From Rosa chinensis (Eukaryota > Streptophyta > Magnoliopsida > Rosales > Rosaceae): a stretch of 64,000 bases of DNA. The notes below the pieces were generated by a model. The model saw nothing but the letters and a program-made list of their open reading frames with translations. It was not told where the DNA came from and ran no database searches. The stretch's first letter is position 1. Every line of letters starts with the position of its first letter. Shown piece by piece: positions 11,678 to 23,669 of this stretch. The stretch spans positions 9,262,501-9,326,500 of the forward strand of contig NC_037094.1 in assembly GCF_002994745.2 (NCBI RefSeq), given 5' to 3'. Position numbers and translations under genes: made by a program.

Positions 11678-13662
11678 TGTACTTGACGTAAATAGAAGGA
11701 CTGAGGTACAGCGGTTTTTCTTTGCTTTGCTTTATGTTGATGGATCCAGAGTTTTGTTCGAAGGCATGAACTGTCCTTTAGACTAATCTTAGCTGTATTT
11801 TTAGTTCAACACAGTTTAGGAGTTTTTTTGTTTTCAAAACTTCATACCTCAAAAAGGACTAATTTTCGCAGCCGGTCAAAAATGCAGACCTAGGAGCTGC
11901 TTACCTTTTTGATACACAGGGTTTATTATCTGTTTATGTTAAATTCAGCTACCTTGTTATGCTAAACGAACAAAAGAAACCTGGATCAAAGTTTCAACTC
12001 TTATAATCTCTGCCTTCTCAAAGTAATACTTCAGCTGTTAGTCACTGTTGGCTGTTGTTTTTGGCATTTTAAGACCATTCTTCTCATCATACACTTCATT
12101 TTCACTAATGTTCAATTGTACATGTGCAATGTGGCACATGGAAAACTAATATCCAGCATTTCAATAAATTTTGAAATTTAACTACCTTTCTTCTGTCACA
12201 CAGTTTCAGTAAGATCTTATTTGAGGAATCACCATTAGTTTAATGCTCCACTAATCACCGTTAGTGGAAGACAGGGAAGCATTCTGAATAGGATGCTAAA
12301 GATTAGCAGGAATAACGGTAAAAACCCTTTATTACCTTGCCTCGACTGTCGGTAACTCCCAAGTAAACAATGGTAAAAACTGGATTTAGATGCTTCTCCA
12401 TGTGAAAAATTGATCTGCGTTTGGTAAAAGAAGCAGAATAAACAATAAAGGGTACTACTGTGATAGCACAAGCAGGGCATGAGAGGGACATTCTCTCCCT
12501 GTTAATATTGTAATCCCAATCCGCAGCATTGTTTTTAATTGCTTGCTTATGATTATACAAAAAAGGGAAGAATAGAGACAGCAGTTGAAACATATGGTCT
12601 AGTTTAGTGACTTTAGTCTATGCCATCAAGTAAAGAAAGTTTGCTTATTGGCTTGCAAGTCTATTTCTTTAGACGACAGTCATTTATAATTGTGCATGAG
12701 TTTGATGCCTCAATCCGTAATTCGTGCAAATGCTTTGCTAATAGACTAATAGAGGGGCATCTAATCAACGAAAATGAAGAGAAATATCTTCCTAATGTTA
12801 CACTTTTCTTCTCTCCCCTTTTTTTTTTCTTTGGTTATAAAGGAGGGTGAGAGTTAGAAGAGGTTCGAATTGTAATTTTGTGTGTGGAGATAATTAGAGA
12901 CTAGACTTAAATGATTCAACCTGTGAAATAGACACACACTATACATATATGACTTGTGAAACGTGGAATTAGAATGTGCATTGGAATTATGCTTATTATG
13001 AATCAAAGAAGGAAAATACGGAAATTTTGCTCAAGTGGAATGGACACAATGCGTTACGCATTACTATCTATTTTCTTTCACGAACATAGAATTTGTGTGA
13101 AATTGACCCAATGTGTCACTCATATGAATGAAATTGTGACTCATTACTCATTTTGAATGATTTTATTTCACAAATGTGACACTTTTAGAGAATAGACGCA
13201 ATGTGTTCGACTCTTATTTTTTTTCCTTTAAATAACAGAAACTTAAACAACATTACTAAAATCAATATGAATGAGATTCGAAGCACGTTCATAAACAATT
13301 GTTTCTTCAAGCTCTGATTTTTTTCTTGAAAATATCGCCCTATGAATAAATAAAAGGATGTCTCTCTCATTTCTTTCTGTTCTTCTCTCTCTCTCTTTCT
13401 AATGAGAGGAGCAGAAAATAAAATAAAATAAAAATCATGCCTCTTTAATTTAAAAGAAAATGGAAGCTTTTTGCCCTTTTTATTTAGGTGGCATGATCCA
13501 ATTGGAAGAGGGCCCAAAAAGCCCAAGGAAACGGCATCCCCCTATCTCTTCCATCTCCAACCCTTGAAATCACCACCACAAAAACAAAACCCTGCAAAAA
13601 TCAAACCATCACCGCACCCTCTGATCAAACCACCCCACCATTTCCAATTCGCCACATCACCA
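11678..13662. other. Intergenic region and NF-YC 5' leader
   Basis: The first 200 bp or so are the 3' UTR of the J-domain gene. The remainder is AT-rich, with short imperfect internal repeats around 12970-13200 and a CT run near 13383. The last 150 bp are C-rich and probably the 5' UTR of the NF-YC gene. The open frame extending upstream to 13471 lacks an earlier ATG with conserved sequence. Confidence 0.45.
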
Positions 13663-14388
13663 ATGGACAACAACCCCAACGCCGCCGCCACCGCCACCGC
13701 CATTACCGCCCAGCACCAGCACCAAGCCCAGTCCGCCACCTACCCTCCGGCCCAGGGCGGCCCGCCTTCCTCCGTCGCGGCGGCGCCCTTCCACCACCTG
13801 CTCCAGGCTCAGCAGCAGCAGCTGCAGATGTTCTGGAACTACCAGCGGCAGGAGATCGAGCAGGTCAACGACTTCAAGAACCACCAGCTCCCCTTGGCCC
13901 GCATCAAGAAGATCATGAAGGCCGACGAGGACGTCAGGATGATCTCAGCCGAGGCCCCCGTCCTGTTCGCCAAGGCCTGCGAGCTCTTCATCCTCGAGCT
14001 CACCATCCGCTCCTGGCTCCACGCCGAGGAGAACAAACGGCGCACTCTCCAGAAAAACGACATTGCCGCCGCCATTACCAGGACCGATATTTTCGATTTC
14101 CTCGTCGATATTGTCCCCCGGGATGAGATCAAGGACGAGGCCGGCCTCGGAGCTGTCGGCATGGTGGGGACCACCGCCAGTGGGGTCCCCTACTACTACC
14201 CGCCGATTGGCCAGCCCGCCGGTGCGCCGGGAGGGATGATGATTGGGAGGCCGGCCATGGACCCCACCGGCGTTTATGCGCAGCCCCCGTCGCAGGCGTG
14301 GCAGTCGGTGTGGCAGACCGCGGCGGACGATGGGTCCTATGGGAGTGGAGGGAGCAGTGGCCAGGGCAATCTTGATGGCCAGAGGTAA
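13663..14388 (+). CDS. NF-YC: NF-YC subunit of CCAAT-binding NF-Y complex
   Basis: One exon encodes 241 residues. NF-YC pairs with NF-YB through histone folds and then recruits NF-YA to bind CCAAT boxes in the nucleus; in plants it also pairs with CO-type proteins. The histone-fold core is at about residues 75-155 and includes [40 protein letters not shown] and [12 protein letters not shown]. The N-terminus is rich in Ala, His and Gln. The C-terminus has the [12 protein letters not shown] and GNLDGQ signatures of the NF-YC3/9-type clade. The start at 13663 matches the family's MDNN-type beginning. The coding DNA is unusually GC-rich for this window. An alternative last exon is possible: AG|GTAAAT overlaps the stop, and a strong acceptor lies at 15911, which would change the final residue only. 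Confidence 0.95.
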   Translation: MDNNPNAAATATAITAQHQHQAQSATYPPAQGGPPSSVAAAPFHHLLQAQQQQLQMFWNYQRQEIEQVNDFKNHQLPLARIKKIMKADEDVRMISAEAPVLFAKACELFILELTIRSWLHAEENKRRTLQKNDIAAAITRTDIFDFLVDIVPRDEIKDEAGLGAVGMVGTTASGVPYYYPPIGQPAGAPGGMMIGRPAMDPTGVYAQPPSQAWQSVWQTAADDGSYGSGGSSGQGNLDGQR

Positions 14389-16526
14389 ATAATGATGTTA
14401 GTAAATTTTTTTTTTTTAGTCTGTAAATTATCATGACTGAGGTGAAAATGTGTGTAAATTTCACTGCTTGGTTTGTTTGCATGTTCTTAATTTGTGATGC
14501 CTGTAACTTGTGCTTCGAAATGATAGTATTCGTTTGAAGGAGCTGATATTATAGCATTGGCGATAAATTTTTCTGCATTCTACGTTTCATACCTGTTTCA
14601 TGTAGACCAAAGGAAGCATATTGTTTTGGACTTTTGACTTCGTTACTGTTGCACTTGCCTATAATTTGCAATTGTTCATAGGTAAATTTTTTTAAAAAAA
14701 AAGTTGGAAAATCTGGGTTAGAAGTTGGTGCTTTGGGGTAATTTCATCAAGGCAAAAAGAAGTCTTTTGTTGATTAGAGTATTGAAATTGATTCAACTTG
14801 AAAAATGAGTCAGCTAATTATCCGCATCTTCCAAGTTTTATTACTGGGGGTGTGGTTACTATGTGTGGATTCATTTGACTTGATGGCTTATGCCTGTACT
14901 AATGTGCTTGTCTGTGGAAGCTGGAAGATGAGATGAGTAGAAAATAAGAAAAAGTTTTAGTAAAATAGTTTCAGTTACTACTTACTAGTGACTGGGGTCA
15001 GTTCCATTGGTATGAACACAGTGCTCATTTTATATTGGTTTTAGGGATGTGATTACAGCTTTACTTTGAAAAATTATGTGTTCTTGGCCCAAGCAAATAA
15101 TGGTTGTGACCGGCAACTGCATGTGGCTAGCACAACCAGCTGCCGGTAGGACATATTTGTTAATAGAAATTGATTTCTATGGAAGCCTATTTCGGATGTT
15201 TTCTTCTGTGCTCTGTATCTCACACTCTCCTTTGAGATATAAAAACTGAAAAATGTATGATGTGCATTTCTTATACTTCATGCGTAGTGATTCTAATCAG
15301 ACACCTGAAAATGTGCCTCTTTTAGGAGAGAGCGGTTTTGAACTCTTCTACTCTTAGTTTGTAGCACTGTGATATTCCTCTTTTTTTTTTCTTCCTTTCT
15401 TTTTTTGGTAGAATTGCCCTTCTCTTATGGAGGGCACTTGTCTGTCCCAGAAAAACGTGCAACTGATCAATTTTTTTTTTTTCCATGATTGATTATGATT
15501 CAAATGGATAGTCTTCTAGGAAAATATTAAGTTAACAGTGTCTTTTGTTTATTCATCACTTTGCTCAACTATTATGGATTATAACATAAAACCTAAGCAA
15601 TTAAAATGCTGGTGTTTCAACTCTTAAGGTGATGGGTAAGAATGTTAGTTGAATTGCAACACGTTTAACCACACTTGTGGAATTTTACCATCACAATTTT
15701 CTTAGCTGTATTTCATAGTTGGATGCTGCTAACTACTCATTTTGTGAACGGAATTTAGTCCTTGGTTGCATCAGGAAAGGTGTACTGATTTAATGTATGT
15801 GATCCTTCAACATTACAACTATGCCTAAGTTGTGGCATGAGCTTTCCAAACACACAATGGATACTGATCTGAACCTTTTTTTTTTTTTTTTTTTTCAATT
15901 TTCCTATGCAGTTAAAAGAGATTAATTTGTCGACAATTTGCTGCATGGCGCGAAGGAAAGGAAATGAGCACTGCAGCAGATATTTGATTGCTTGAAGTAC
16001 TATTATTATTTAATGAGATGACAAGAGACTTGTTTAAGACCCTTTGATCCCGAGCAGTTGAAAGTTCACTGCCTTGTTCAGTATTTATGTGCAGTCTTTA
16101 TAATTTAGGTTTCTCATGTCGCTAACTGAATCAATTTCTTATTAATCAAACCTGGTAGACTTTTAGTATGTTTCCCGATACTTGGTTCTTTTCTTGGACG
16201 TCAATGGCTATGGTTTAAAGTCTAAACACCCCTTGCCGGCAAGGAGCTGTTGATTTATTGAACTTGTTTATCATTACAACAAGTGTAGACAACCTCCTGG
16301 AGTCCTGGTGCAACACACACCTCACCGGAGATTGAATTGTGAAAATGCAGTGAATCCCTGTCGGTCGAATTATATCACATGATGCTCGCTCAAGTTATGT
16401 CAAATTGAGCTTGATCGTGGCTGGGTCTAACTCACCGGATTGGGCTGTGGGCTTGACAGCAACGTGTGGGCTAATGCTGTTTTTGTTCGGACTAAAGGGC
16501 AATATTGGAATTTTAGTAAATGAACC
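14389..16526 (+). other. NF-YC 3' region, possible 1.5-kb terminal intron
   Basis: No gene is seen here. A run of about twenty T followed by caattttcctatgcag (ending 15911) is a strong splice acceptor. Joined to the donor at 14385 it gives an in-frame stop after one codon. The interval 14385-15911 may therefore be an intron, with the true 3' UTR starting near 15912. Confidence 0.45.
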
Positions 16527-16539
16527 TTTATAAATAAAT
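16527..16539 (+). promoter_or_regulatory. Likely TATA box of SEC61 gamma gene
   Basis: The string tttataaataaat lies about 90 bp before the start codon, followed by a CT-rich leader. Position and motif fit a TATA box; there is no other support. Confidence 0.5.
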
Positions 16540-16629
16540 CTCAAAACAGAAATTTCACAGCCAAATTTCTAACGACTTCGTCTTCTCTCTCTCTCTCTCG
16601 CTCTAGATTTTAGTGAGAGAAAATCGAAA

Positions 16630-16977
16630 ATGGACGCCATTGACTCAGTTGTGGATCCTCTCAGAGAGTTCGCTAAGGACAGCGCTCGGCTCGTCAAGAG
16701 GTGCCACAAGCCCGATCGCAAAGGTAAAACCTTTTTCACATCACACCTCCGATCTGTGTTTTCTCTCGATCCCGTTTTTTTTTTTTTTTTTTTTCCCGGT
16801 TGTTGAAATTCGGTGTTTGATTCTGTTGTTGACTGTAATTGAATGATTGATTTTGGTGCAGAATTCTCAAAGGTGGCGTTGCGTACAGCCATCGGGTTTG
16901 TTGTGATGGGATTCGTTGGGTTTTTCGTGAAGCTGATCTTCATTCCCATCAACAACATCATCGTCGGATCTGTTTAG
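16630..16977 (+). CDS. SEC61G: Protein translocon subunit SEC61 gamma
   Basis: Two exons, 16630-16723 and 16862-16977, encode 69 residues, the standard length for plant SEC61 gamma. It is the small tail-anchored subunit of the endoplasmic reticulum Sec61 channel and clamps the alpha subunit. The cytosolic amphipathic helix contains [20 protein letters not shown] and PDRKEFSKVA. A single membrane segment ([20 protein letters not shown]) is followed by NNIIVGSV at the end. The gene sits beside the DUF579 gene, as At4g24920 and At4g24910 do in Arabidopsis. A GT immediately after the stop and a ttataatttcag acceptor at about 17618 suggest an extra intron in the 3' UTR. Confidence 0.96.
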
Positions 16978-18080
16978 GTATTGGATTACATCTCAATCTG
17001 CGTTTCTTCGGCTCAGTTTTGTAAATTTATTGTTTGTAGTTGGCATGCCTTTGGTAGATTTTTTTGCTGTAATTTTACCAAGGACTTTAATTGTGCTGGA
17101 ATATAATAATATAGTGTAGTATTTTTTATCATTGTGTTTAGGTCAAATTGTAATACTTTGTAAACTTTACGGAAATTGAATGACATTTGTTCAGTTTGGA
17201 TGCCAGAATCCTTACTATGTATCCTATAATAATGCGATTCGTATTTGGTTTGGTTTTGTCTTGAGCATTTCGCCACAGTATGAGTAGTTTAAAGGGTTGA
17301 AATAGGCAGCCATTGATCTAATTGATATTGAACAATAGATGATGTGATATAAGGTAATGGGTGTATCTGCTTGTGAGAGTCCTGGTTATACTCTGTTGGT
17401 CTATTACATTGATGTTGAAGTTTGATGTGAAGGCCAAGGCAGTGACCTCAAGCATAAAACGTTTTAGCCAAACTTTTCCAAAACCTAACAACTAATTACA
17501 TGTTTAATCGATGTCATTTGATATTGGTTTTCAAAGCCAGTTGGTTAGAACTGGAAGTTACGCACATTTGGTTATGGTGGTAATGTGGGACTTATGTGTT
17601 TTGCTTTATAATTTCAGGTCATTCCTCAAGTTGAGTTTGATAGAGGCTAGATGATGCAGGCAACAACATCAACATGCCCCTCAAAGGGAAAGCAATAGTT
17701 ATGCAATTCTTATTTGGCTCCTTTTAGTATCTTCTGTAACACTTGAGAACTACAATTTTCATGATTACGACAACATTTCCGTGTTTCTTTGTTTTATTTA
17801 TACATTATGATCCTAATTTTCTATGCAGCAAAGGTCCTAAAAAATTTGAATGTGCCAATTTCATCAAAATCTGCATTTTCCCTATTTTTGCATGCTCCAG
17901 AAAGATTAAACATGACACATTTTGAATCTTTATTCAGGACCCAAACAGGATCTAATAAAACTCACTCGACAACTATACTAGTTAAAGTGTTAAACAAATG
18001 AATAAATGAAAAATATAAAAATTAGTAAAAACACCCTTTGCTTGATGACATGATCATTGGCGGATTTCCATTTTTCTTAG
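16978..18080. other. SEC61 gamma 3' region and intergenic
   Basis: The segment 16978-17618 is probably a 3'UTR intron and 17619 to about 17760 the final untranslated exon. Beyond that is AT-rich DNA in which I see no gene. Confidence 0.45.
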
Positions 18081-18085
18081 TGAAA

Positions 18086-18275
18086 CCTCGAGAGATTCTT
18101 AGGTAGGTCAACCATACCGTGTAGCAGTAGATCTGTCCAATCAAGACCTTACAGGGGATGTTTTGGGTATATTGTTTTATTAAAAGAGAGCTAATTTTGG
18201 GATATGCAAAATTCCTTCTTAATTTTGATTGAGTTGTCCCACCACGTGGTTCCTACCTAAGAATTTCTCAAGAAT
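18086..18275. mobile_element. Possible MITE (imperfect inverted repeats)
   Basis: Sequence near 18090-18110 (agagattcttaggtagg) is repeated in inverted form near 18249-18270 (cctacctaagaatttctc). Together they bracket about 190 bp of non-coding DNA, as in a small MITE. No clear target duplication is seen and the arms are imperfect, so the ends are approximate. Confidence 0.4.
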
Positions 18276-19253
18276 GCCTCACTTGGTTGCTGAAAAGATC
18301 ACACTCAACAATATAGATTCTAACCGGCTCTAGGACAAATACTCCAAATGTGTCATTGTCATCTAATTTATGGGTTATAACACACGATTTTTTGCCCATG
18401 AGCTGTGACATGTTGGTACGTTTTAATTCCAATATTATAAAAGTCATAGGTTCGATTCTCACTTACATATGTAATGGTGAGTTAAGGGTTTTAAAAAATA
18501 AAAAATAAAAAAAAACACGATTTTTTTCCGTTTCAGCGTACTCAATAAATATTAAATATGAGGCAATAAAGTGGTTCCTAAATCTTTTTTTTTTTCTTCG
18601 ACTTATTATACATTCCTGCATATTTGTGAGACAGCAGATTAAAAAACTCCAATCTCTGCATCGATGCATGCTGGGCATCAAAATCAGTTATTATCAGTCA
18701 TATTATTATAACTGAGAAGGTAATGATTTAAGCTTGACAGTGCCCAACAACTACTCTAGCTAGCCTTCTTCAACTTCACTCATAACTACCAAACAAGACT
18801 ACACTACACTACACAATTTTTCAAAAGTTTCAAGAAGAATTATTGAAACACCAACCCTTTATTGTTGTTTCTATTCATAAGTTGACAAATAGCAATGCGA
18901 TCTTAAAATGCAACATCTCTTTACAAACAAACACCTAAATAAAAGAAAAGAAACGCTTGAAACAAAAGCAAAGCATTCCTTCTTTCTCACTCAAAAATAC
19001 ACCAAAGCTAGTAGACTTTAAGCACAACAGCTTAAATTATCATAAACCCCACCGCAACCTCTTACAAGAAGGATGTGAAAGCAGGCTGTGGAGCTGTGAA
19101 AGCAAACAAAGAGAAACAATGCCCCCAGAAGTGCCCCATTATCGATCTTCTGTAACTCCTCTAGTACGGTTCTCTCCTTCTATCTCACCTGAAGCCCAAC
19201 TAAATCAACTGTACAGACACAAGTATTGGAGAGGAGAGAAAGGAGAGACAAAT
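18276..19253. other. Intergenic and leader of DUF579 gene
   Basis: A short stretch at 18420-18520 resembles a tRNA-derived repeat (ggttcgattctcac followed by an A-rich tail), but not strongly enough to call. The rest is the promoter and leader of the DUF579 gene. No other gene is seen. Confidence 0.4.
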
Positions 19254-20087
19254 ATGAACTTTGCCAGAAAGAAACTCATCCCTTTTCTTGTTTTAATCCT
19301 TTCAATCATTTCTGTACTCAGACTTATTAGAGTAGCAATAACTACATCTTCTTCTTCTTCACACCCATTGCCTGCTTTACCTCCTCTTGGAGACTCATGT
19401 TCCAATCCTCCCTCATGCACTAAATTTCAATCAGAGAGAAGTGCCTCCATTAACGCCACCCGCCTGCGGAAAAAGGAATACCAACTTCTGTCAAATCTCA
19501 TTTCCCAGAGAGCCCCTTGCAACCTCCTCATTTTTGGGCTGGAACCTCAGTATCTATCTCTCTCATCAATCAATGCAGGCGGCACTACCATCTTTCTGGA
19601 GGATGACGTTAACAAGATAAGCACCATGACAACAGATTCCAACACCACCAGAATCTACAGGGTGGACTACGAGGTACCTGCAAAAGAGGCCTACAACCTG
19701 CTGAAGCATGCAAGGGAAAACCCAGTCTGTGCACCTAGCTCAAAACAGCTTCAAGTATCAAAATGTCAGCTTGCGCTGAAAAATTTGCCACAAGAAGTTT
19801 ATGAGCTTAAATGGGATGTGGTGGTGGTGGATGGACCAAGCGGGAATAGGCCCGAGGCACCAGGCAGGATGGCAGCTATATATACTGCAAGTATGTTAGC
19901 AAGAAATGGGAATATTACGGATGTAGTAGTGCATGATGTGGATCGAACAATTGAGAAGTGGTTTTCCTGGGAATTTCTGTGTGATGAGAACTTGGTTTCT
20001 TCAAAAGGGAAACTATGGAACTTTAGGATCATGGGTCACACAAATTCTTCAAAATTTTGCCTTCCCAAAGAAGTTACAATAGTGTAA
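19254..20087 (+). CDS. DUF579 polysaccharide methyltransferase-like protein
   Basis: One exon encodes 277 residues. The family (IRX15, GXM, AGM) acts in the Golgi; characterised members methylate glucuronic acid on xylan or arabinogalactan, or affect xylan length. A short cytosolic start (MNFARKK) is followed by one membrane anchor ([18 protein letters not shown]) and a Ser-rich stem, as expected for a type II Golgi protein. The catalytic fold includes [31 protein letters not shown] and the [20 protein letters not shown] block. Length matches the family (about 270-320). The frame is open upstream; an ATG at 19119 would add 45 residues with no family resemblance. The neighbours point to the little-studied At4g24910 subgroup rather than GXM or IRX15. 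Confidence 0.88.
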   Translation: MNFARKKLIPFLVLILSIISVLRLIRVAITTSSSSSHPLPALPPLGDSCSNPPSCTKFQSERSASINATRLRKKEYQLLSNLISQRAPCNLLIFGLEPQYLSLSSINAGGTTIFLEDDVNKISTMTTDSNTTRIYRVDYEVPAKEAYNLLKHARENPVCAPSSKQLQVSKCQLALKNLPQEVYELKWDVVVVDGPSGNRPEAPGRMAAIYTASMLARNGNITDVVVHDVDRTIEKWFSWEFLCDENLVSSKGKLWNFRIMGHTNSSKFCLPKEVTIV

Positions 20088-20954
20088 TTCTTGCTTTTAA
20101 GTTCTATGTTTTCCCCCCATCTACAAAGAGATAAGCTTATATCATTGTTCAGGTTTTCAATAGTGCAACAAGAAAGGTAGAAGACCAGATGCGATGGCCG
20201 CTTTTTCATGAACGAGCTCAGCATTTTTATCACTGCCATGAGTTAGAGGGGAATTTCAAGTTATTTCCAGATAGAAAGACAGTTATTTGAAGTTGTGGGA
20301 TTTGCAAATATAAGTAGAGTGGAGCTCCTATCTATCTATTGATGTATACAGACCTAGTAGAAAAAGATTTTCTCACTTCTTTAGTTCTTTTATTTTATTT
20401 ATATGTAAATAAGAACTATTTTTTGTGCCTACATCTGTGTATCTATCTATGGATGACTAGTATGTGAAAATGTAGAAGTTAGAATCTGCAATCCAAGTGC
20501 AAGCCTACAGGCTGTAATTTCCAGTTCCTAATACATTTCTAATTAAGGTGACATGTCAAAGGTGCCAGTTTTTGCAGTTAGAAACCATTGTGATCGATCA
20601 TTGACGCAAACTTTGTCAACACAAATAATCCATTGATTGATCCAAAACCTGATATCTTTCTCATGTTCAACATGCATGACATGAAGGAAAAAAAAAAAAT
20701 CAGGTTGAATATATTTCTCAGGGAAAAATTCACATTGCATACATCTGATTCAATTACTATGAGCGCATTTGAACTTACAGCTCTATCTTGTACAATAGCC
20801 TAAAAACTGATCACACCAGTGCTCCTTTGTTTCCTTCAAATTTTCAGCTCAATTTGGCATCTACCGAAACTCATGAGAAAAAAGGTCGATTATCTGCATA
20901 GTGGTTCTCCCAGATGTGCGTCTTCGGAAAAATCATCAACTCACAATCACAGAA
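20088..20954. other. Shared 3' flanks of convergent genes
   Basis: The DUF579 gene (+) and the TITAN-LIKE gene (-) converge here. The interval holds their 3' UTRs; no further gene is seen. Confidence 0.5.
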
Positions 20955-23669
20955 TTATTCACTTGCACCAGTTCGCTGCATGAAAGGAAACATACAAGAA
21001 AATGTCTCAGCCTTAGGAGTTTGTCAGATGTGTGTTGTGTCTGCATTTCATAGATTTTAAGCACAAAACAATGAAATAAAGGCTCACAATCATCAGATCA
21101 CTTCACTGCATGGTCTCTTTACTGTCACTTTAGACCGCATACAATCCGACAACAATGAAATGAAGGCAACTAAATGATTCCACTGGAGAGGTAATGCTCA
21201 AAGTTGGTTTTCGTGCCAATTGCCTTTGAGCCAAACAACATCTCTTATCCCCATAAGTAGAATGGGATGGAGTGTGTCTGGGTGTATTCATGAATTGATT
21301 TTCCCAGCCAAGATAAAAAGGTTTCTTCAAATTTCAAATAATGCCTATAAGCCTTAATGGATTATCTTAATGTCCTCTTTACTAAATGTCATAGAAGGTC
21401 GAGACAATTAAACATCTCCCTGTAACTTAGCACTCACCAGATACAGGAAGGCTTATGAAATTCATATACTGAGTCCTAACATGAATGTATGAGATATCAT
21501 GCAACCAATGCTGTACCACAACATTAAACAGAGAAATCCTACCAATCAAAGAGAAACTAGCTTTAGAAATCTTAAACTTTCAGTCATCAACAAACAGACA
21601 CAGTAAGTAGGACATTGGAACTCACCATCCTTTTGCTGACGTAAGGCTGTATCTTGATTGGCATCTCAGATTGACTTTCAACCTTAACTGAATTAAGTTT
21701 CTCCAACTCAAATTCTTTTTTAGTCTCTTTCCGGGTACCAGATTGCCAAACTCCACCAAAATTGGGGAGCCAATTAGCATCATAATCGCTCTTGACAATC
21801 TCACCCCTTTGTTCCATCTCCAGCTCCCTCTTTCTCCTTTCTGCCCAAGCTGCTCCCACTCGTTTTGGGTTTAATTTCTTGGACTTCCCTGACTTACTTG
21901 ACGGAGGAAGAAGGGTACCAGAAACTGGTTGTATTGGAATACTAAGCTGATTTTCTTCATCTGCTGCAAACCAAGGAGGAAGTGCTCCAGTATAAACATT
22001 TCCACCGGCCTCTTTCGGACCCTTGGAAGGAATTTGAGTGAGATTCTGAACACCTGGAAAGAAAAAAAAAATTGTGAATGAGCATGCTTTACCTATATCA
22101 GATTAAATACAACTCTACCTATATCATCAGGTCAAAAGTGAATATAAATTTTGCAATCATTCATTAGAGTTAGCACATTTTTCAAAGATGTACACAATTG
22201 ACATCAACTTAATAGTTCAGATCAACACATAGAACAAACACAAGATTACTACCTTGAGAACTGCTCTGTCCTATTGTCATTCTTCCGTGCTGATACACCT
22301 TGTTCATCTGCATCAAACATATTATTGTTAGTCAAATTTATGGCCATTTTAAATACAAATACATGATAGAAAGCTTTTTGTTCTTTCTGAAGAAGTGCAT
22401 GACCAAACTTACCCTTTCAGTATTGAAATTGCCGTCAGCTGAGCCTTTATTACCATTAGAAATAAGAGAACCCTGGCTACTAACTGAGGTCACAAAAGTA
22501 AGCACACAGCAGATAGCAAAACTTAACATAAGCATGTTTCATTATATGGGAGGAACCTCTAAGCCAATCCCAATATAATCATAAACAAAAGATCCACATC
22601 CTATAAACAAACATGCATACCTGTTAAACCTTTGGAATTAATAGAAGAGGACGCAGTAACATCTTGCACAAAGCAGCCAACATTTGCAACTTGAGAAAGT
22701 CCAGAATGGGATACCTGATTCTCATTTGTATGATATAGTAAAGGCATAACACCATTTGAAAAACTTGAACTACTATTATTTTCAAAAGTATCTAAAATTC
22801 CATATTCAAGTTTATTATGGATATCATTTGAAGGTCCTGGCATTGGTCCTCCAGAAATAGCTTCACTCTTCAATGACTTGCACTTCTTCTCCCACTGCAG
22901 CCACATGCGTAATCATTAATAACTTATAGACTCTAAAAAGAATATTACTCTATGATTAACTCTTTTTTGTTTTCGCAATTGTTTCTCTATAAAATCACAT
23001 TGGGAACACAATGCCACAGAATTGAAGAGAGGCCTTGTATACCTTAGCAAGGTCAGCTTCCAATATCCTGAATTTATCGACAGAATCCATTCCTCCACCG
23101 TATTTCCACAAGAAGTGCTTCAAATTCTTCAGATGTTCGGCACTCGCAAGGTGATTAATTGCATTGCCACTGATAATCAAAAAACACCAACACAGTGTAA
23201 ACCACCAATTTCACAATCACAGTCTCAAAATCAATCAATTTGTACAGAAATTATCCACAACTTGATTATCTTCCTCTGTTTTCTCATCAATCAGACACTA
23301 ATTTTACAGCTAATTCAAAAATGACGATCGAGAATCTCACCAAGCGAAGGAGCTATCCCGCTCGTCAATGTCGAAATCGCAGAAGACGCACCAGAGGCGG
23401 TTGCGAGCGGCGTGTTCGAGGCGGAGGAAGGTAGGGTTTTTGAGGAAGAAAACGACGTCGGAGAGCTTGGCCTGGAAGCGAGAGAGGAAAGTAGAGAGGG
23501 ACTTGGTGTGGCTGGGGATGTACTTGTGGCTCGGACCTTGGTCGTGATTCAGCTTGCAAACCGTGCAATACTCGAAGTCGTGCTTCTTCTTCATTGTTGT
23601 GGCGTTGGATTTAGGGTTAGGGTTAGGATTCCACGAATGAGCCTTTGATCGTTTCTCCTTCTCCTCCAT
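20955..23669 (-). CDS. TTL: TITAN-LIKE/CENATAC-type zinc-finger protein
   Basis: Seven exons on the minus strand, 23669-23341, 23169-23043, 22894-22621, 22483-22413, 22307-22253, 22053-21626 and 20975-20955, join in phase to encode 434 residues. Two zinc fingers are visible near the N-terminus: CTVCKLNHDQGPSHKYIPSH (about 35-54) and a second (about 92-125) with CVFCDFD, then NHLASAEHLKNLKHFLW. Its first finger residues are completed across the exon 1/2 junction, where a split codon gives Cys. The C-terminal part has GALPPWFAADEE, AWAERRKRELEMEQRGEI and NWLPNFGGVW, shared with animal CCDC84/CENATAC, a minor-spliceosome component. In Arabidopsis the homologue is needed for endosperm development. 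The last exon is tiny, encoding RTGASE and a stop. Role by homology: U12-type splicing in the nucleus. Confidence 0.92.
23611..23630. promoter_or_regulatory. Telomere-like (telo-box) repeat inside coding exon
   Basis: The string ttagggttagggttagg lies in exon 1 of the TITAN-LIKE gene and on the coding strand encodes an Asn-Pro run. AAACCCTA-type telo-boxes near plant start sites often mark genes of the translation and proliferation programme. Here it lies about 50 bp inside the coding region, so a regulatory role is only inferred. Confidence 0.35.

Noticed and set aside
13542..14482. Minus-strand frames opposite NF-YC
   Set aside because: They mirror the GC-rich NF-YC coding exon and have no independent support.
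18420..18520. SINE-like patch with a B-box-like motif and A-rich end
   Set aside because: No convincing A box and no target duplication found.
18957..19253. N-terminal extension of the DUF579 protein
   Set aside because: The frame is open but begins without an ATG, and the added residues do not resemble the family; the membrane anchor fits a start at 19254.
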